From CBDCME01 sp965218865 (GTDB lineage: Bacteria > Pseudomonadota > Alphaproteobacteria > JAAXGF01), in NCBI GenBank assembly GCA_965218865.1, contig CBDCME010000065.1, forward strand, positions 28,597 through 92,596: a stretch of 64,000 nt of DNA, read 5' to 3'. Each line of letters begins with the position of its first letter. Position 1 is the first letter of the stretch. Shown here one piece after another: positions 31,735-40,724 of the stretch. The notes under the pieces are model-generated. The model made no database searches and was not told the DNA's origin. It saw nothing but the letters and a program-made list of their open reading frames with translations. Both the position numbers and the translations under genes were made by a program.

Positions 31735-33811
31735 AGGAACAATTTTTAGTCGCGGTTGAGGGTTCGGGATGAGTGGGATCGTGCTCGGTGCACGGGGTTC
31801 GGGGAGCCCCGAGCTTGCCTCGACGACGTCATGGGGACTGCTCGAAGCCACCGGACGGCGTTTTCGGATTCGACAGGCACACCGGTCCGCCCGCGCCGCT
31901 CGGCGGCACGTCCCGGTCCGGGGGAGAGGCGTGCTGTCTCAGGCGATGGGCGCGGTCATGATCGCGTCGAGGGCCTCCTGCGCCCGGGCGGCATAGTGCC
32001 GGTTGGCCTCGGGCAGATAACGGAAGCGTCCGTCGCAGCGCACGATGGCGATGGCCGCGTTGGTCAAGCAGGCGAGATTTCTGGGCAGGTGACGCACGTA
32101 GGCCCGGCATCGGTCTTCGTCGTAGGTGAAGTCGCGCACGTAGTGCAGGCGGTTCTCGATATGCCAGTGGTTGCGCACCAGTTCGAGCAACTCCTCGGGT
32201 CCGGCGCGCTCTGCGCCGAGCGAGGTGAGGCTCCAGGTCACCTCGATGCTGCGCTTGCCGGTCTTGAGGATCTCGCGTTCGCGCTCGATGCGCATGGCCT
32301 GGCGTCGCCCGTGGAGGTTGGCGTAGCCGTCCCACTCGGCAGCGGAGAGGTCGACGACGGCGCAGCGTCGGCGCTCGATGCGGCCATGGCCCTTGTCGAC
32401 GGTTTCGTGCCAGAGCGCATCGCTGAAGTCGATCGCCTTGAGGTCTTCGAAGATCATCTCCTGGTTGTCCTTGACCGCGCTCATCACGTAGTCGGCGCGA
32501 CGCCCGAGCAGGCAGCGCGCGGTCTCGTGCTGAGCGTGCATCGCGTCCATGGTGACGATCCGGCCTGTGAGGTCGAGGCCGCTGGAGAGTTCGCGCACGG
32601 CCGGGATTTCGTTGCTCTTGCGGTCGACCTCGACCTGCCCGAGGACCACGCCGGTGTCGTGCTCGACCGCCGCCACCATCATCCTGCGCCCGTCTTCGGT
32701 CTGCTTCGAGGCGCCGCGCAGATCCTTTCCGTCCATGGCGACCGGCGCGTGCGCGCTGCCATGCTGGCCGGTCCACTGGCTAATCGCGTTGTCCAGGGTC
32801 TCTGGCGGCAGGGCGGTGAGGGTCTTGTGGAAGGTGGTGATCGCGGGCGGGGTGTAGCGCTGTTTGGAAGGGCTCCAGAACGCACCCACCGCCTCGAGCT
32901 GCTCCTGGGAGAGCAGGGCGGCGAACTGGGCGAACGCGTTCACCCCCCGGTATCCGGCAAGCCGGGCGGCGACGGCGATCACCAGAATGGTGTTGAGCGC
33001 ATAGCGCTTGCCCCGGGCATGGCGGTACTCGGGCACCTCACCCAGACACTCGAACAGGCTGCGCAGCCGGGGCGCGGCCATCGGCTCGGTGTGCTGCTCG
33101 GCGTTCCAGTGTGCCGGCATCCCGGTACGGCTCAGCGCCTCGGGGGCGCCGTCTGTCAGTCCGAACACGAAGACCTCCTTGGGCTGACCGTGGTGGCGCC
33201 AGCGCGCTGCCCCTCCGGGCTCACGGGCAAAGCCCCGCGTCAGCCCCAGAGAGCGCCAGTTCGACGCGCGGTAGCAGGTGCCGGCAAATCGCGAGACGTC
33301 CACGAACGTCTCCGCCAGAAGAGCCGGATATCCGTGCACCGCCTGGATGTCCTCAGACAGCCGCCGCAGGCTCAGCCCCAGCACACGGGAGGCCAGGTTC
33401 GGCACTCGGCCAGGCGTCAGAATGACGAAGCGCGAGTTGTTGGCGATCAGATGCAGACGCCGGAACTGCTGCTCGGCCGACCACCCGATCCAGCGATCAC
33501 GCGCGCCCAGCTTGAACGCGCCGGGCTGCCAGCCGATCAGTGCGAGCCAGGTCTCGCCATGCACCGCGACATGGCGCAGGCCCTTGCCGATGACGCCGTG
33601 GAACGCCAGGTAGTGGTGCTGCTCCACCAACCGGTCCCAGCGCCGGTGCTCCTGCGCGCCCCAGGTCGGACGCACCGTGACCGCGCGCAAATCAATGGAC
33701 GAATCCGAGACCGGCAGCGTCGCCATGACCGGCACACTGCCACACCGAGAATGAAATGGCCAGCGCCGCGATCACCTCACCCTGATCACTGGGCGGACAA
33801 AAAACTAGCCC
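31735..33811 (-). mobile_element. ISAs1-family element inside element 2
   Basis: 2077 bp flanked by a 12-bp direct repeat TGCCGCTTGACC (31723-31734 and 33812-33823). The ends are only weakly inverted (GGGCTAGTTTTTTGTC against AGGAACAATTTTTAGTC). It carries one long transposase gene. The repeat is longer than the 8-10 bp usual for the family, so part of it may belong to the element. Confidence 0.75.
31939..33726 (-). CDS. ISAs1-family transposase with N-terminal DUF4338-like domain
   Basis: 595 residues from the ATG at 33726 (a GTG three codons earlier also possible). Residues 1 to about 220 (YRASNWRSLGLTRGFA, SRFVILTPGRVPNLAS, VVEQHHYLAFHG-like start) resemble the DUF4338 domain. The rest is a typical ISAs1 transposase: RGKRYALNTILVI, VAMDGKDLRGASK, ITMDAMHAQHETA-type second acidic site and HWHIENRLHYVRDFTYDEDR. 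About 200 residues longer than plain ISAs1 transposases because of the front domain. Confidence 0.88.
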   Translation of the reverse strand: MATLPVSDSSIDLRAVTVRPTWGAQEHRRWDRLVEQHHYLAFHGVIGKGLRHVAVHGETWLALIGWQPGAFKLGARDRWIGWSAEQQFRRLHLIANNSRFVILTPGRVPNLASRVLGLSLRRLSEDIQAVHGYPALLAETFVDVSRFAGTCYRASNWRSLGLTRGFAREPGGAARWRHHGQPKEVFVFGLTDGAPEALSRTGMPAHWNAEQHTEPMAAPRLRSLFECLGEVPEYRHARGKRYALNTILVIAVAARLAGYRGVNAFAQFAALLSQEQLEAVGAFWSPSKQRYTPPAITTFHKTLTALPPETLDNAISQWTGQHGSAHAPVAMDGKDLRGASKQTEDGRRMMVAAVEHDTGVVLGQVEVDRKSNEIPAVRELSSGLDLTGRIVTMDAMHAQHETARCLLGRRADYVMSAVKDNQEMIFEDLKAIDFSDALWHETVDKGHGRIERRRCAVVDLSAAEWDGYANLHGRRQAMRIEREREILKTGKRSIEVTWSLTSLGAERAGPEELLELVRNHWHIENRLHYVRDFTYDEDRCRAYVRHLPRNLACLTNAAIAIVRCDGRFRYLPEANRHYAARAQEALDAIMTAPIA

Positions 33812-33904
33812 TGCCGCTTGACCGAAGGACAAAGAATCCCTATGCTTGAAATCGCCTGATCAGCAATTCCAAGCTCGGTCGCGCGGTAACGCGACGGTTG
33901 ATAC

Positions 33905-33930
33905 AAAGCCCCGGTTCCTGCCGGGGCTTT
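33905..33930. terminator. Bidirectional terminator-like hairpin in element 2
   Basis: Perfect 10-bp stem AAAGCCCCGG/CCGGGGCTTT with loop TTCCTG. A- and T-runs at the stem base would serve either strand; the run beyond (CTCTGT) is short. Confidence 0.6.
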
Positions 33931-33965
33931 CTCTGTCTACCAAATCAGCGCGTGAATTTCAATTC

Positions 33966-34313
33966 CTAGCGCTTTGCTCCCGACAGGCATTGTCTGAGCC
34001 CGAAATCATAAATCTCCTCCCGCTGTTCGCGATTCAGCCCGCGTACCATTGGCAAGAGAGTGGCATAGACTTGCTCATAGGTCTTTGCGTTCACAATCTT
34101 GATCAGCCTGACCATTTCCTCGATAGAAATACCCGGAGTCCGATCCGCGCTCGTTCTGGCTATGGTTCTGACGCATGTATCGATCACCAGGCGCTCAATC
34201 TCAGTGCGGATTTCGCCCGCGGTTGCAGCCTGACCGGCGTGGTAGCAGAAACCCAAGAGTCCGGCGAAACACAAAGCGGCGAAGGTATGCTTCAAGACTA
34301 TCTTGACCGGCAT
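33966..34313 (-). CDS. Small secreted protein, cargo of element 2
   Basis: 115 residues from the ATG at 34313 (RBS GGAAGG). Signal peptide MPVKIVLKHTFAALCFAGLL up to about GQAATA. The mature part is mostly helical (EIRTEIERLVIDTCVRTIA, EEMVRLIKIVNAKTYEQV) with two cysteines. A GC-rich hairpin (34341-34358) is 27 nt upstream, like the cargo hairpins of element 1. Function not recognised. Confidence 0.65.
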   Translation of the reverse strand: MPVKIVLKHTFAALCFAGLLGFCYHAGQAATAGEIRTEIERLVIDTCVRTIARTSADRTPGISIEEMVRLIKIVNAKTYEQVYATLLPMVRGLNREQREEIYDFGLRQCLSGAKR

Positions 34314-34340
34314 GGCAGCCTTCCTATGGCGAAGGAACAC

Positions 34341-34358
34341 CCCGGCGGGATTGCCGGG
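34341..34358 (-). promoter_or_regulatory. Cargo hairpin in element 2
   Basis: CCCGGC-6 nt-GCCGGG stem-loop close upstream of the secreted-protein gene; the stem core is the same as in hairpins H2 to H4 of element 1. Confidence 0.5.
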
Positions 34359-34521
34359 CCGGCTTGCCGAGCAACACACGAGCGACGTGAGTTCCCGATT
34401 ATTTCCGGTAAAGGTCTTCTATTCGCGGGCGACCCGACACAGAGTCGCTCGCAATATACTCGGCAAGCACGATCAACTTACCTGGATTGACGCGATCCGT
34501 CAATACCGATATATAATTCCC

Positions 34522-34936
34522 TATCTCTTCGGCGCCATCTGCCCCGAGCGCGGTGAGGGCGCGGCGCTGGTCATGCCGCGCGCCAATACTGAAGCCATGG
34601 ACCTGCATCTCGAGGAAATCAGCCGGGCCGTTGCCCCAAACGCCCATGCCGTCGTGCTGCTCGACCAAGCCGCATGGCACACCACTGCCAAACTCGGCAT
34701 CCCGGAGAACATCTCCCTCGTGCCTTTGCCACCCAAGTCCCCGGAGCTCAATCCCGCCGAAAATGTCTGGCAATACCTCCGCCAGAACTGGCTCTCCAAT
34801 CGTGTCTTCGACTCCTATGAAGCCATCGTCGAGGCCTCTTGCCAAGCCTGGAACAACCTGACCGACCAACCTTGGAAGATCATGTCCATCGGCCTCAGAG
34901 CGTGGGATCGCACAAGTCAATGTTAAGGGCGGTTGG
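34522..34936 (+). mobile_element. IS630 copy 3, 3' fragment
   Basis: The last about 415 bp of the IS630 type at 8636, ending GGGCGGTTGG before TA (34937-34938). It encodes the final 134 residues of the transposase (LFGAICPERGEGAAL.. onward). The left part is absent; element 2 abuts at 34521. Confidence 0.92.
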
Positions 34937-35395
34937 TATAAGCAGGTGTCCGAGGCGCTGGACCGGTCGGCGGCCGCCTTGTCGGAGCGTTTCGGAGACA
35001 ACCCGGCGGACTGGCGTTGGGGCGAGGCGCACCAAGCCGAGATGCCACACCTCGTTTGGGACCGAATTCCCTTGATCGGAGGCCTCCTGGCGATCCGCGT
35101 TCCGAATGGCGGCGGACCCAGCACGATCAACGCCGCCGCTTACGCCTGGGACGCCGGAGTCGACAACTTTCCCCAAACCAGCGGGCCGAGTCTGCGCGCG
35201 GTATACGACCTCGCGGACCTCGATAATTCGGTGTTCATCCACGCCCCGGGACAGTCCGGCAACCCCTTGTCGCCGCACTACGACGATCTGGTCGTTCGCT
35301 GGCGCGACCACGAACCCTTCCGAATTCCCGAGGCCAAAGCGGGTGCCGGTGGACGGCTCCTCCTCGTTCCCTCTGGGGCGCCCGTATCGAAATAG
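34937..35395 (+). pseudogene. Penicillin acylase family protein, C-terminal fragment
   Basis: About 150 codons open from the IS630 edge to a stop at 35395. WRWGEAHQAEMPH, PNGGGPSTINAAAY, SGPSLRAVYDLADLDNS and APGQSGNPLSPHYDDL are C-terminal beta-subunit landmarks of Ntn-hydrolase penicillin/AHL acylases (usually about 750-800 residues). Everything N-terminal, including the catalytic Ser and the signal peptide, is missing. Loss of the 5' part together with the IS630 left part points to one deletion event. Confidence 0.88.
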
Positions 35396-35407
35396 GGATT
35401 TCCGCCG

Positions 35408-35516
35408 CTAGTGCATCGACCCAAACGGAGGCGACAGCCGAAGTTTGGAAAGTTGATGCATCAACAAAGGCCTGGTGCACGGGGGCGTGAACGAAGTGAA
35501 TGCGCCGGTGCACTAG
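35408..35516. repeat. 109-bp cloverleaf-like repeat, copy 2
   Basis: Same as the copy at 25590 except at two positions. It lies 12 nt after the acylase stop and 10 nt before the end of the convergent flavin reductase gene. Confidence 0.92.
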
Positions 35517-35525
35517 AATGGTGAT

Positions 35526-36023
35526 TCAGGCGTCTTCGTCGAGTCGGCGGTATTGCCCGCGAAAATAGAGCAGCGGCCGGTCCGCCACCGGTTGGGTCGT
35601 CATACTGATTACCTCGCCGACGAAGATCACGTGGTCGCCACCGTCGTAACGAAAACGCGTTTCACATTCGAAGCAAGCAATGGCTCCCGAAAGAAGCGGG
35701 CAGTCCGTAACTCCGATGGCATAGTCGACGCCAAGGAATTTTTCGCTCGTCCGGGGGAAGGAATTCGCAAATCGGCGGGATAGATGATCCTGGTCCTCGC
35801 GCAGAATGTTCACCGCGAAATGTCGGCTGGACTCGAAACCCTTGAGGCTGTTCGCGCGTCTGTCGAGACTGAACAAGACCAGGGGCGGCTTCAAGGAAAC
35901 CGAGGAGAAGGAATTGGCGGTGAAGCCCAGCGGACCACCGTCGGGGCCGACAGCGGTCACAATGGTCACCCCGGTCGCGAAATTCCCAACAACTTGGCGA
36001 AATCGACTCGTGTCGATCGTCAC
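35526..36023 (-). CDS. Flavin reductase-like FMN-binding protein
   Basis: 165 residues from a GTG at 36023 with GAGGAAAG upstream; an upstream TTG at 36068 is less likely. Family marks: RQVVGNFATGVTIVTAV, GFTANSFSSVSLKPPLVLFS, FAVNILREDQDHLSRRFA and HVIFVGEVI. Such proteins reduce FMN with NAD(P)H for a partner monooxygenase (HpaC/DIM6 type). No partner oxygenase is adjacent, so its use here is open. Confidence 0.9.
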   Translation of the reverse strand: MTIDTSRFRQVVGNFATGVTIVTAVGPDGGPLGFTANSFSSVSLKPPLVLFSLDRRANSLKGFESSRHFAVNILREDQDHLSRRFANSFPRTSEKFLGVDYAIGVTDCPLLSGAIACFECETRFRYDGGDHVIFVGEVISMTTQPVADRPLLYFRGQYRRLDEDA

Positions 36024-36180
36024 GGCAAGCGACTTTCCTCTATTCGGCCAGACGCGAAGGACGGCCAATCGTCATGATCGGAAACACCTTCCGCACCGCC
36101 CAGGCTAAGTGTAATATTTGGCGGACAAAATCCGCAAGGGCGCGGCGCCGGAACGCTACATTCCAGACAAAATCCTCAAA

Positions 36181-36575
36181 TATGGCGAGTTCATTCATTA
36201 GCCCGGGGCATCATTGCGATTTGTTGCTTTCTCCCCGTTCTCGGCAACGGCCAGGAAAGGCCAACGAATTTGTCGGACGGGCACAAGTTGGCTCGCATCT
36301 GCAAGAAATGTCATTCCTTCCGGCTCGGGGGACGCGATAAGTTCGGACCCAATCTGGCCCACCTTTTCGGCCGCCGGGCGGGCGAAATCGAAGGTTATCC
36401 GTATTCACTGGCCATGCGCGAACGCGGAATCGTTTGGGAATCCGAAACCCTCGACGCCTTCCTGACCGACCCGCAAGACTTCGTTCCCGGAACCGAGATG
36501 CCCTTCAAGGGCCTCGATTTTGCCGACGAACGCGCCGCTCTCATCGCCTACCTGAAGATCGCGACCGAACGATAA
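36181..36575 (+). pseudogene. Class I cytochrome c with a one-base frameshift in the signal peptide
   Basis: The heme part is intact: CKKCHSF (CxxCH), GPNLAHLFGRRAG and the Met ligand in PGTEMPFKGL. In frame upstream is a good signal peptide (RGIIAICCFLPVLGNGQ) but no start codon; the ATG at 36181 (MASSFIS) is one base out of phase. Removing one C from AGCCCGGGG near 36201 joins both into a complete 131-residue precursor. Either a recent lesion or a sequencing error. Small periplasmic electron carrier. A palindromic repeat begins directly after the stop codon. Confidence 0.75.
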
Positions 36576-36709
36576 GAGTCTGTTCGAAAACTCGCGGCGC
36601 CGGCTCTCTCCCCCTCCCGGCCACCCCTATCAGCATACTCTCGTGGGTGGCCGGGAGGGGGAGAGGGACAGACGCAAAAAATGCGTGGACGCGCATTTTC
36701 GAACAGACT
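36576..36709 (+). repeat. Palindromic repeat, copy C
   Basis: Starts GAGTCTGTTCGAAAACTC immediately after the cytochrome stop codon and ends TTTTCGAACAGACT. Large hairpin (CTCTCCCCCTCCCGGCCACCC with its complement after TATCAGCATACTCTCG) and small hairpin AATGCGTGGACGCGCATT. Confidence 0.9.
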
Positions 36710-36889
36710 GTAAAAGAATTGCTCGATTTCGAGCCCCGGCATTCGTCGACCGGATTAACCGAATCTTTATCCAGAATCTTAAGGATATGCCATGGCCAAA
36801 CCCGCTGGGGCACGACGTGCTCGGTTGGGGGCGGCTGCGTCGAGGCAAACGACGCGCCGTCCGGACAAGGACTATAACGGAGAAACGGG

Positions 36890-37744
36890 ATGTTTTTTTT
36901 CATCGGGCTTGTCGTTGTATTCGGTGCCGTGCTTGGCGGCTACTTCCCCCACGGGAGAGCCGACGTACTCTGGCAACCGTATGAATTTCTCATCATCATT
37001 GGGGCTGCCTTGGGTGGTTTCATCATCGACAATCCGAAGCAGGTAATTTTCGTGGCTGGAAGGGCGTTTGGGCTTGTCATCAAAGGATCGCCTCATAACA
37101 AGAAGAGCTATCTGGAACTTCTGACTCTTCTATATAGCCTTTTCAAAATAGCAAAGCAAAAAGGGAACATAGGTCTTGAGGAGCATATTGAAAATCCCAA
37201 GAACAGTCCAATATTTAAAAAGTTTCAGACGGTCGTATCCAATCATCATGCCGTGACGTTTCTTTGTGATTATTTTCGCTTATTGACCATGGGATCCGAG
37301 AACCCCCATGAATTGGGGGATCTCATGGACGAAGAGATCGAAGCCCACCACGTGGAGACGGAAAGAGTCCCGGACGCAATCACCAAGATGGGCGACGGGT
37401 TGCCCGCGTTCGGAATCGTTGCCGCGGTCCTGGGCGTTATTACGACGATGGGGTCGATCCTGGAACCACCGGAGGTTTTGGGAGCGCTCATCGGTGCCGC
37501 GCTGGTCGGTACTTTTGTCGGCGTGTTGCTCGCTTACGGTATCGTCAGCCCGATCGGAGCCGTGCTGGCCACCTACGCCGCCGACGACAGCAAGTACTAC
37601 CAGTGCATCAAGGCGGGAATCATCGCTCACATGCAGGGTTACGCGCCCGCTGTATCGATTGAGTTCGCCCGCAAGGTACTCTTCTCGGTGGCTCGGCCGA
37701 CGTTCGCCGAACTCGAGAAGGCGGTCGAATCCGCGCCAGCCTAG
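36890..37744 (+). CDS. motA: Flagellar motor stator protein MotA
   Basis: 284 residues with four membrane helices: LVVVFGAVLGGY at the start, FLIIIGAALGGFII, and the late pair PAFGIVAAVLGVITTMG and GALIGAALVGTFVGVLLAYG. With MotB it forms the ion channel that drives the flagellar motor. The cytoplasmic loop between helices 2 and 3 has the expected charged residues. Gene order motA-motB with six bases between. Confidence 0.95.
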   Translation: MFFFIGLVVVFGAVLGGYFPHGRADVLWQPYEFLIIIGAALGGFIIDNPKQVIFVAGRAFGLVIKGSPHNKKSYLELLTLLYSLFKIAKQKGNIGLEEHIENPKNSPIFKKFQTVVSNHHAVTFLCDYFRLLTMGSENPHELGDLMDEEIEAHHVETERVPDAITKMGDGLPAFGIVAAVLGVITTMGSILEPPEVLGALIGAALVGTFVGVLLAYGIVSPIGAVLATYAADDSKYYQCIKAGIIAHMQGYAPAVSIEFARKVLFSVARPTFAELEKAVESAPA

Positions 37745-37750
37745 GGCCTT

Positions 37751-38635
37751 GTGATCATGGACGCGACCCAACCCATCATCGTCAAGAAAATCAAGAAGGC
37801 TGCCCATGGCCATCACGGCGGTGGTTGGAAGGTCGCTTACGCCGACTTCGCCACCGCTATGATGGCGTTCTTCCTGTTGTTGTGGCTCCTCAATTCGACG
37901 ACCGAGGAGCAAATGCAGGGCGTCGCCGACTATTTCCCCCCGACCGCCGCGAGTAAATCTCAAAGCGGCGCGGGCGGCGTTCTCGGCGGCACGAGCATGA
38001 ACGCGAAAGGCCCCATGAGAACCCCGACGTCGGCCATGGGTGTCACGGTTAGCTTAATGCCGCTGACCGACGAGGAGCCGGATGATGATTCCGACAGCGA
38101 GGTCGCGCCGCCTTCCCATAAGGCGATCGAAAAGGAGTTCCGCCGGCGCGAGGAAGAAGCCTTCAACGCCGCCGAAAACGAATTGCGCAAGGCGATCGAG
38201 GAAAATCCGGAATTGCGTGGATTTAGCCGTAACCTGTTGATCGATATGACTCCGGAAGGAATGCGTATCCAACTTATCGACGGCGAACAGCGGACCATGT
38301 TTCCGAGCGGCAGCAGCGTGCTCTACCCGGAGGCCAAGAAGTTGCTGGCGCAGATCGTCGCGGCGATCAAGTCGCTGCCAAACGAAATCTCGGTCATCGG
38401 TCACACCGACGCGACACCGTTCAAGAGCCGCCTCGGATTCACTAACTGGGAGCTTTCGAGTGAACGCGCCCACGCCAGCCGGCGCGCCCTCATCGAGGCC
38501 GGGCTACCCGGCAAACGAGTTTTGCGGGTTGTTGGCAAAGCGGCCAACGAGCCCCTCATCAAACACGACCCGTACGCGGCGCAAAATCGCCGGATCAGCC
38601 TCGTCCTCCTGCGTGAACTACCCCTGGACGGTTAA
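37751..38635 (+). CDS. motB: Flagellar motor protein MotB
   Basis: 294 residues from a GTG (or 292 from the ATG at 37757). One membrane helix with the ion-binding Asp in VAYADFATAMMAFFLLLWLL, then a linker and a C-terminal OmpA-like peptidoglycan-binding domain: ISVIGHTDATPF, LSSERAHASRRALI and NRRISLVLL. Anchors the stator to the cell wall. No other flagellar genes lie in the window. Confidence 0.95.
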   Translation: MIMDATQPIIVKKIKKAAHGHHGGGWKVAYADFATAMMAFFLLLWLLNSTTEEQMQGVADYFPPTAASKSQSGAGGVLGGTSMNAKGPMRTPTSAMGVTVSLMPLTDEEPDDDSDSEVAPPSHKAIEKEFRRREEEAFNAAENELRKAIEENPELRGFSRNLLIDMTPEGMRIQLIDGEQRTMFPSGSSVLYPEAKKLLAQIVAAIKSLPNEISVIGHTDATPFKSRLGFTNWELSSERAHASRRALIEAGLPGKRVLRVVGKAANEPLIKHDPYAAQNRRISLVLLRELPLDG

Positions 38636-38815
38636 AATCCGTCGCCATACCGCCACCGCCTATTTTCGGCGTTCCGGCGAACGACCGCGAGCCGGGCGCA
38701 TTCCTTGCCCGCCGTGCCCCGCCTCCAGCAACACCCCCCGGGAATCCCATGTGACCTCTCATACGTGGTCCGAACACCTCTTGGCTTTCACGGTTCGGCA
38801 CGCCATCATGATCGG

Positions 38816-40678
38816 ATGCTAGGGGCCGATCCAACTTTCGAGATGTGGGCGACGATGGCGCTCATCTGCATCGCTATGTGGCTGTTCGCGCTCGAGCGGC
38901 TGCCGATGGAACTCACGTCGTTGGGGTTGATTTGCGGCCTCATGCTCTTGTTCCATTTCTCTCCGATCGTCGACGCGGCCGGCGTAAACCAGCTTCCCCC
39001 CGGGAGAATGCTCGAAGGATTCGGCAACCCCGCCCTGATAACGGTTGTCTCGCTCTTGGTCGTCGGAGAAGGCCTCGTTCGCACCGGCGTGCTCGACCGC
39101 TGTGCCCAGTCCGTGATCGATTTCTCGGGAGGTCAAAGTTTCTGGCTCATTCCCGTGGTGCTCTTGGCGGTACTCGTGGTCAGCGGGTTCCTCAACAATA
39201 TTCCCGTGGTGGTGATCTTCATTCCCATCATGCAGGTCCTCGCTGATAGGTTCGGGCGTTCCCCAAGCCGGTTCATGATTCCGCTGAGCTTCGCGGCCAT
39301 GCTCGGAGGCATGACGACCCTCATCGGTTCGAGCACAAATCTCTTGGTTTCCAGTGCCTTGGTGGAAAGTGGCAGGGAACCCTTCGGCTTTTTCGAGTTT
39401 TCGGTTCCGGGGATGGTTCTCGCGGCGACTGGCCTTTTGTATATCCTCTTCGTCGTCCCGCGCTTGCTTCCCGACAGGAAGTCTCTCGTCGGCGCTCTTG
39501 CCGAGGGAGGAGGCAAGCAGTTCATCGCCGAGATCGTCATCAAGGATGATTCGGAGTTGGTCGGTCAAATCCCCCTTGCTGGACTGTTTCCGTCGCTGAC
39601 CCTGCGCGACATGACGGTGCGTACGATTCTGACCAAAAATAAACGAACCTTGTTGCCACCCTTCGAGGATTACACGGTCCACGCGGGCGACGTGTTTACC
39701 GTCGCGGCGACGCGAAAGACGTTGGCCGACATCCTCGCGCGTGATCCCGATCTCTTTAGCATACACCGTACGGACGGTCCTTCGCTAAGTAGCGAAAACG
39801 GCGACGTCCAGCTCGCCATCGAGCAGCTCTTGGCCGAGGTCTTGGTGGCACCCGCCTCACGTTTCATCGGCCAGACGCTCAAGAATCTCGATTTCGAGGG
39901 CCGCTTCGGTTGCACCGTCTTGGGAGTCCAGCGGCGCTCGCGCATGATTCGCACCCAAATGTCCAATATCCGCCTCGACGCCGGCGATGTGCTGCTCATT
40001 CAGGGACATCCCGAAGACGTGCGCGCGCTGCGCGCCAATCCGGACATCATCCTGCTGGAATGGGCGACGACCAACCTGCCCTCTCCCTTCTACGCGCGCC
40101 GCGCCGCCCTCATTTTTCTGGCCATCGTCGTGTCCGCGGCGAGCGGTTTCGTGCCCATCGTCGTCGCCGCCCTCTCCGGCGCGGTCGCGATGTTCGCTTG
40201 CGGCGCCCTGAGTCTCCGGCACCTGGCCGACGCCGTTGACGGTCGAATCATCATGACCATCGCCACGGCGCTCGCGCTCGGCGTCGCCTTGAAGGAAACG
40301 GGGGGCGCCGCGTACCTCGCCCAATCGATGATCACTGTCCTCGAGGGTGCCCCACCGAGGTGGATTCTATCCGGCTTCTTCCTTCTCGTCGCGCTGCTCT
40401 CGAACGTTCTGAGCACAAAGGCCTGCGCCGTGCTCTTCACACCCATAGGTGTCGACATTGGCACCGCGCTGGGTGTCGATCCGACGGCCTTTGCCGTGGC
40501 CGTGGTCTTCGCCGCGAATTGCTCGTTCGCGTCTCCGATCGGCTACCAGACCAATCTTCTGGTGATGGCTCCCGGAAATTACCGTTTTCTCGACTTCGCG
40601 CGCGTGGGCATCCCCCTGATCATCCTGCTGTGGCTCGCGTTTACGTTGTTTGTGCCGTCGTATTATGGCTTATCCTGA
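38816..40678 (+). CDS. SLC13-family permease with two TrkA-C domains
   Basis: 620 residues from the ATG at 38816; 37 further codons upstream look non-coding. Twelve or so helices split in two halves, each with a DASS-like loop (GGMTTLIGSSTNLLVS; ANCSFASPIGYQTNLLVM), and a central soluble region with two RCK/TrkA-C-like domains (about 225-430). Probably Na+-coupled anion (sulfate or dicarboxylate) transport across the inner membrane; given the assimilatory sulfur genes sulfate is possible, but the substrate is not fixed by sequence. Confidence 0.88.
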   Translation: MLGADPTFEMWATMALICIAMWLFALERLPMELTSLGLICGLMLLFHFSPIVDAAGVNQLPPGRMLEGFGNPALITVVSLLVVGEGLVRTGVLDRCAQSVIDFSGGQSFWLIPVVLLAVLVVSGFLNNIPVVVIFIPIMQVLADRFGRSPSRFMIPLSFAAMLGGMTTLIGSSTNLLVSSALVESGREPFGFFEFSVPGMVLAATGLLYILFVVPRLLPDRKSLVGALAEGGGKQFIAEIVIKDDSELVGQIPLAGLFPSLTLRDMTVRTILTKNKRTLLPPFEDYTVHAGDVFTVAATRKTLADILARDPDLFSIHRTDGPSLSSENGDVQLAIEQLLAEVLVAPASRFIGQTLKNLDFEGRFGCTVLGVQRRSRMIRTQMSNIRLDAGDVLLIQGHPEDVRALRANPDIILLEWATTNLPSPFYARRAALIFLAIVVSAASGFVPIVVAALSGAVAMFACGALSLRHLADAVDGRIIMTIATALALGVALKETGGAAYLAQSMITVLEGAPPRWILSGFFLLVALLSNVLSTKACAVLFTPIGVDIGTALGVDPTAFAVAVVFAANCSFASPIGYQTNLLVMAPGNYRFLDFARVGIPLIILLWLAFTLFVPSYYGLS

Positions 40679-40724
40679 GGGACATCCCGCTCCCTCGGTA
40701 ACGTATTGACGGGGTTCGAAAAGC

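Larger units (their letters stand above)
30111..34521. mobile_element. IS1595-family transposon with cargo (element 2)
   Basis: 4411 bp with perfect 23-bp terminal inverted repeats beginning GGGAATTATATATCGG (30111-30133; 34499-34521). Left flank ATATTTTG and right flank TATCTCTT differ, so no target duplication remains. The right flank lies inside an IS630 copy whose left part is missing: an adjacent deletion starting at the left tip explains both. Cargo: 2-TM protein, a small Pro-rich ORF, a secreted small protein; an ISAs1-type element is inserted inside. Confidence 0.88.

Noticed and set aside
31756..33849. Plus-strand ORF opposite the ISAs1 transposase
   Set aside because: Shadow frame; the minus strand has the transposase motifs.
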